From NCBI GenBank assembly GCA_003278065.1, contig QCHE01000004.1:1-64000 (forward strand): a DNA stretch of 64,000 bases. Direction: 5' to 3'. The translations under genes and the position numbers were made by a program. The notes beneath the pieces are model-generated. The model searched no databases, was not told the origin of the DNA, and saw only the letters and a list, made by a program, of their open reading frames with translations. Source of the stretch: Pelagibacteraceae bacterium AG-390-O04 (GTDB taxonomy: Bacteria > Pseudomonadota > Alphaproteobacteria > Pelagibacterales > Pelagibacteraceae). Below are positions 61,470 to 64,000 of this stretch, piece after piece; positions within the stretch are counted from its first letter, which is position 1, and the number at the start of each line of letters is the position of its first letter.

Positions 61470-62066
61470 ATGACAACAGTAAGTTTTGAGGATTTTTACA
61501 AGGTGCCAGATCTTAATTTTGATATTTTAAAATTAAGAGAAGATTTAAATAAAATTTTAAAAAACAAAAGATTTAACTCTCCAGGTGTCACGCATTTTGG
61601 AGCAATACCTATAAATCAAATTCCAAATGATGAAAATTCTATAAAAGGTAATAATATAAGAGGAAAATATTGGACTATCGCAGATGATAGTGGGAAAGAA
61701 GTTTCAAGGGATATTGAAATTGATGAGTCTAAATACACTCAATTAATACCTGAATTTGAAAAAACATATTTCAAAGAAGTATATGAAACCTTGAATAACA
61801 AATTTAAATTGGGAAGAGTGAGATTATTATTGAAAGAACCTCGATCAACATTGAGTTGGCATAAAGATCCAGAATGTAGACTTCATGTGCCAATTATTAC
61901 AAATAAAGGTTGCTCAATGGTAATTGAAAATGTAGCAAAACATCTGCCAGCAGACGGAAAAGTGTGGATAACAAATAATACAAAGTATCACAATTTCTTC
62001 AATGGTGGAGAGCAGGCTCGAGTACATTTAGTTGCATGTGTCCTTGAAAGCCCTTTTAAAAGATAA
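61470..62066 (+). CDS. Aspartyl/asparaginyl beta-hydroxylase-like (2-oxoglutarate/Fe(II)) oxygenase
   Basis: RVRLLLKEPRSTLSWHKDPECRLHVPIITNKGCSMVI...GKVWITNNTKYHNFFNGGEQARVHLVACV: HxD...H...R-like arrangement. Confidence 0.65.
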   Translation: MTTVSFEDFYKVPDLNFDILKLREDLNKILKNKRFNSPGVTHFGAIPINQIPNDENSIKGNNIRGKYWTIADDSGKEVSRDIEIDESKYTQLIPEFEKTYFKEVYETLNNKFKLGRVRLLLKEPRSTLSWHKDPECRLHVPIITNKGCSMVIENVAKHLPADGKVWITNNTKYHNFFNGGEQARVHLVACVLESPFKR

Positions 62067-62308
62067 TGGAATTAACAAGCGGTATTTTTAAAACAGCTGG
62101 ACGGATTTATTTAAATAATAAAGGTTCGATTTTAAGAACATTTATTTATACTATTGGTCACTTTATAATTGCTATAACTGTATTAATGTTAGTGGCTGAT
62201 GTTTCATTTATGATAGCTCTGACTGATGCAATAGTTGAACCTATAGCCAACTCAGTATGGTATTTTATTTTAGATAAGTGGTGGGCGAGTAAATCAAAAA
62301 ACTCTTAG
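62066..62308 (+). CDS. DUF2061-type small membrane protein
   Basis: Two-TM 80-aa protein with RTFIYTIGHFIIAITVL...DAIVEPIANSVWYFILDKWW. Confidence 0.65.
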   Translation: MELTSGIFKTAGRIYLNNKGSILRTFIYTIGHFIIAITVLMLVADVSFMIALTDAIVEPIANSVWYFILDKWWASKSKNS

Positions 62309-62310
62309 GA

Positions 62311-62772
62311 CTATTGATTAACTGACCCCCAAACATTATCTGTCTTTATCCAACCCTCAAATATATCAGTTTTAATTTTACACCAATTCCCATTACATTT
62401 TTTGACTATTAATACTCTCCCTCTTTTTATTCTAGCTAATGGTTTTGAAAAATTTGATGGCTTTTGAAATAAAATCTTATCTTGAGTAGGTATAATTGAA
62501 TTTCTTTTTTTTAATTGTGACCAGTGTATCCACCCACTATTATTTTTAAAATCTATAATTCTTCTCCAATTTTCTTTTTTATCTATTTGTTTAATTGGTA
62601 AATTTACTTTCTTATAAATAAATTTTATCGGTGAGTCGAAACTAGGTCCATATCTAACATTAACTTTATCTTTTTTTAAAGATAAAAATATTTCTTCTGC
62701 TGAAACAATTGAAAATAAAAATAGTGAAAAAAAGATAAGTAGTATTTTTATAAATCTAACTTGCTTATTCAT
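62311..62772 (-). CDS. Secreted bacterial SH3-domain protein
   Basis: Signal peptide; VNVRYGPSFDSPIKFIYKKVNLPIKQIDKKENWRRI...GWIHWSQL; second SH3-like repeat. Confidence 0.8.
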   Translation of the reverse strand: MNKQVRFIKILLIFFSLFLFSIVSAEEIFLSLKKDKVNVRYGPSFDSPIKFIYKKVNLPIKQIDKKENWRRIIDFKNNSGWIHWSQLKKRNSIIPTQDKILFQKPSNFSKPLARIKRGRVLIVKKCNGNWCKIKTDIFEGWIKTDNVWGSVNQ

Positions 62773-63511
62773 CTTTTATTTTTTTTAATTTAACTTTTCT
62801 AAAATTTAAATTAAGCAAATCAATAATTAAAATATATCCATTTAAATTTTTGCCTATATTTAATATTTTTTTTAAAATTTCATTAGCCTGTATCGTACCG
62901 ATTATACCTGCTACAGTTCCTAAAACACCCTCAAACTCACAATTTAATATATCATCTGAGATTTCTTTTTCTTGAAAAAAACTTCTGATACATGGAGTTT
63001 TTTTATCTTTAAAATCAAAAGTAAATATATGTCCATCAAATTTACTGATAGCTCCAGTAACTAAAAATTTTTTTGTTTTTTTACAAAAATCGTTTATTAA
63101 AAATTTGGTTTTAAAATTATCAGATCCATCGACAATATAATCGTATTTCTGAATAATTTTGTTAAAGTTATTTTTATTCAGTCTTATTTTGTAGCAAATT
63201 ATCTTGGTATTTGAATTGATTTTCTTTAATTTTTTTTGAGCTGCAAAAACTTTAGATTTACTTAAATCTTTCGTATCATAAAGACTTTGACGATGGATAT
63301 TTGATAAATCTACATTATCAGAGTCGACAATGCCCAAAAAGCCTACACCGGCTCTAGTTAAAAATTCTGCTACAGGGCATCCCAAACCTCCCATACCAAT
63401 AACTAATACTTTTGATTGTATAATTTTTTTTTGACCAAGTGTGCCAACATTTTTGAGCACAATTTGTCTTGAAAATCTTTCAATTTGATTTTTATTTAAT
63501 TTTAAATTCAT
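62765..63511 (-). CDS. ThiF/MoeB/HesA-family E1-like adenylyltransferase
   Basis: RFSRQIVLKNVGTLGQKKIIQSKVLVIGMGGLGCPVAEFLTRAGVG, NIHRQSLYDTKDLSKSK. Confidence 0.93.
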   Translation of the reverse strand: MNLKLNKNQIERFSRQIVLKNVGTLGQKKIIQSKVLVIGMGGLGCPVAEFLTRAGVGFLGIVDSDNVDLSNIHRQSLYDTKDLSKSKVFAAQKKLKKINSNTKIICYKIRLNKNNFNKIIQKYDYIVDGSDNFKTKFLINDFCKKTKKFLVTGAISKFDGHIFTFDFKDKKTPCIRSFFQEKEISDDILNCEFEGVLGTVAGIIGTIQANEILKKILNIGKNLNGYILIIDLLNLNFRKVKLKKIKDE

Positions 63512-63945
63512 TTACCTGTTGAGCCGAACCCACCTTCCCCCCTAACTGTTTCAGGTAAACTATTGGTTTCTTCTAATTCTATTTTTATTACTGGAGCCAA
63601 TACCATTTGAGCAATTCTATCACCATTATTAACTATAAAATCTTCTTTACCATGATTATAAATAATTATTTTTAATTCTCCTCTATAATCACTATCGATA
63701 GTTCCTGGTGTATTTAAAACACTAATATTATTTTTTGCAGCTAAACCTGATCTAGGTCTAATTTGTATTTCATAATTTTTAGAAAAAGCAACAGATATTC
63801 CTGTTGAAATTAGAGAAGATGTTTGAGGTTTTATATTTATTGGTTCTTTAATAAAAGCCATTAAATCCATTCCAGATGCCCCTTTTGTTTTGTAAGATGG
63901 AAGCTTAACTGATGGATCCAGTTTTTTTATAAGTACTTTCCCCAT
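63508..63945 (-). CDS. dut: dUTP diphosphatase
   Basis: GASGMDLMA, IRPRSGLAAKN, NTPGTIDSDYRGELKIIIYNHG, GEGGFGSTGK. Confidence 0.96.
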   Translation of the reverse strand: MGKVLIKKLDPSVKLPSYKTKGASGMDLMAFIKEPINIKPQTSSLISTGISVAFSKNYEIQIRPRSGLAAKNNISVLNTPGTIDSDYRGELKIIIYNHGKEDFIVNNGDRIAQMVLAPVIKIELEETNSLPETVRGEGGFGSTGK

Positions 63946-64000
63946 TAATTTATCTGACTAACAATTCTATCAACGATTTCTTCTGATAGCTCAGACTTTT
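63945..64000 (-). CDS. coaBC: Probable CoaBC (Dfp) C-terminal fragment, runs off window
   Basis: Minus-strand frame reads ...KSELSEEIVDRIVSQIN*, immediately upstream of dut as in the common coaBC-dut pair. Confidence 0.5.
   Translation of the reverse strand, partial: KSELSEEIVDRIVSQIN

Noticed and set aside
1-64000. tRNA/rRNA genes, CRISPR arrays, IS elements, prophage, toxin-antitoxin or defence islands
   Set aside because: Looked for but no sequence support found. Intergenic space is tiny and genes are housekeeping or envelope functions.

Overview
This is a 64 kb, very AT-rich, densely packed alphaproteobacterial chromosome segment. Gene order and protein character point to SAR11/Pelagibacterales. 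I see no tRNA, rRNA, CRISPR array, prophage or transposase. Its backbone is origin-proximal: (hslU)-smr-tim44-fxsA-secB-dnaQ-coaE-aroE-maf-PPSR | AT-rich gap with DnaA boxes | hemE-hemH-hemJ-rho-[OGT-like]-mnmE-mnmG-rsmG(parS)-parA-parB-holA-lptE-leuS. It continues with a porin, dapB-dnaJ-dnaK-grpE, LpoA/rsmI/BON, maeB, murJ, trpS, fur-miaB-phoH-ybeY-lnt-metK, nusA-infB-rbfA-rpsO-pnp, fabI-fabB-fabA | irr-katG and dut-coaBC. Main observations: (1) a strong oriC candidate at 6075-6345, with a parS-like palindrome inside rsmG. (2) Six genes (dnaQ, lptE, a thiE/tenI-like gene missed by the ORF track, murJ, a Bax-like glucosaminidase, a polysaccharide deacetylase) are each broken by one apparent 1-nt slip in a homopolymer of 8-10 A/T. 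The cause could be assembly error, slippage-rescued expression or contingency-type switching. (3) Two matching ICE/Irr-box-like palindromes, one before irr and one over the katG promoter, suggest an Irr-katG iron/peroxide module. (4) A 48-codon ArfA-like ribosome-rescue ORF sits ATGA-coupled to an orphan winged-helix regulator. All family calls come from reading the translations; no database search was run.
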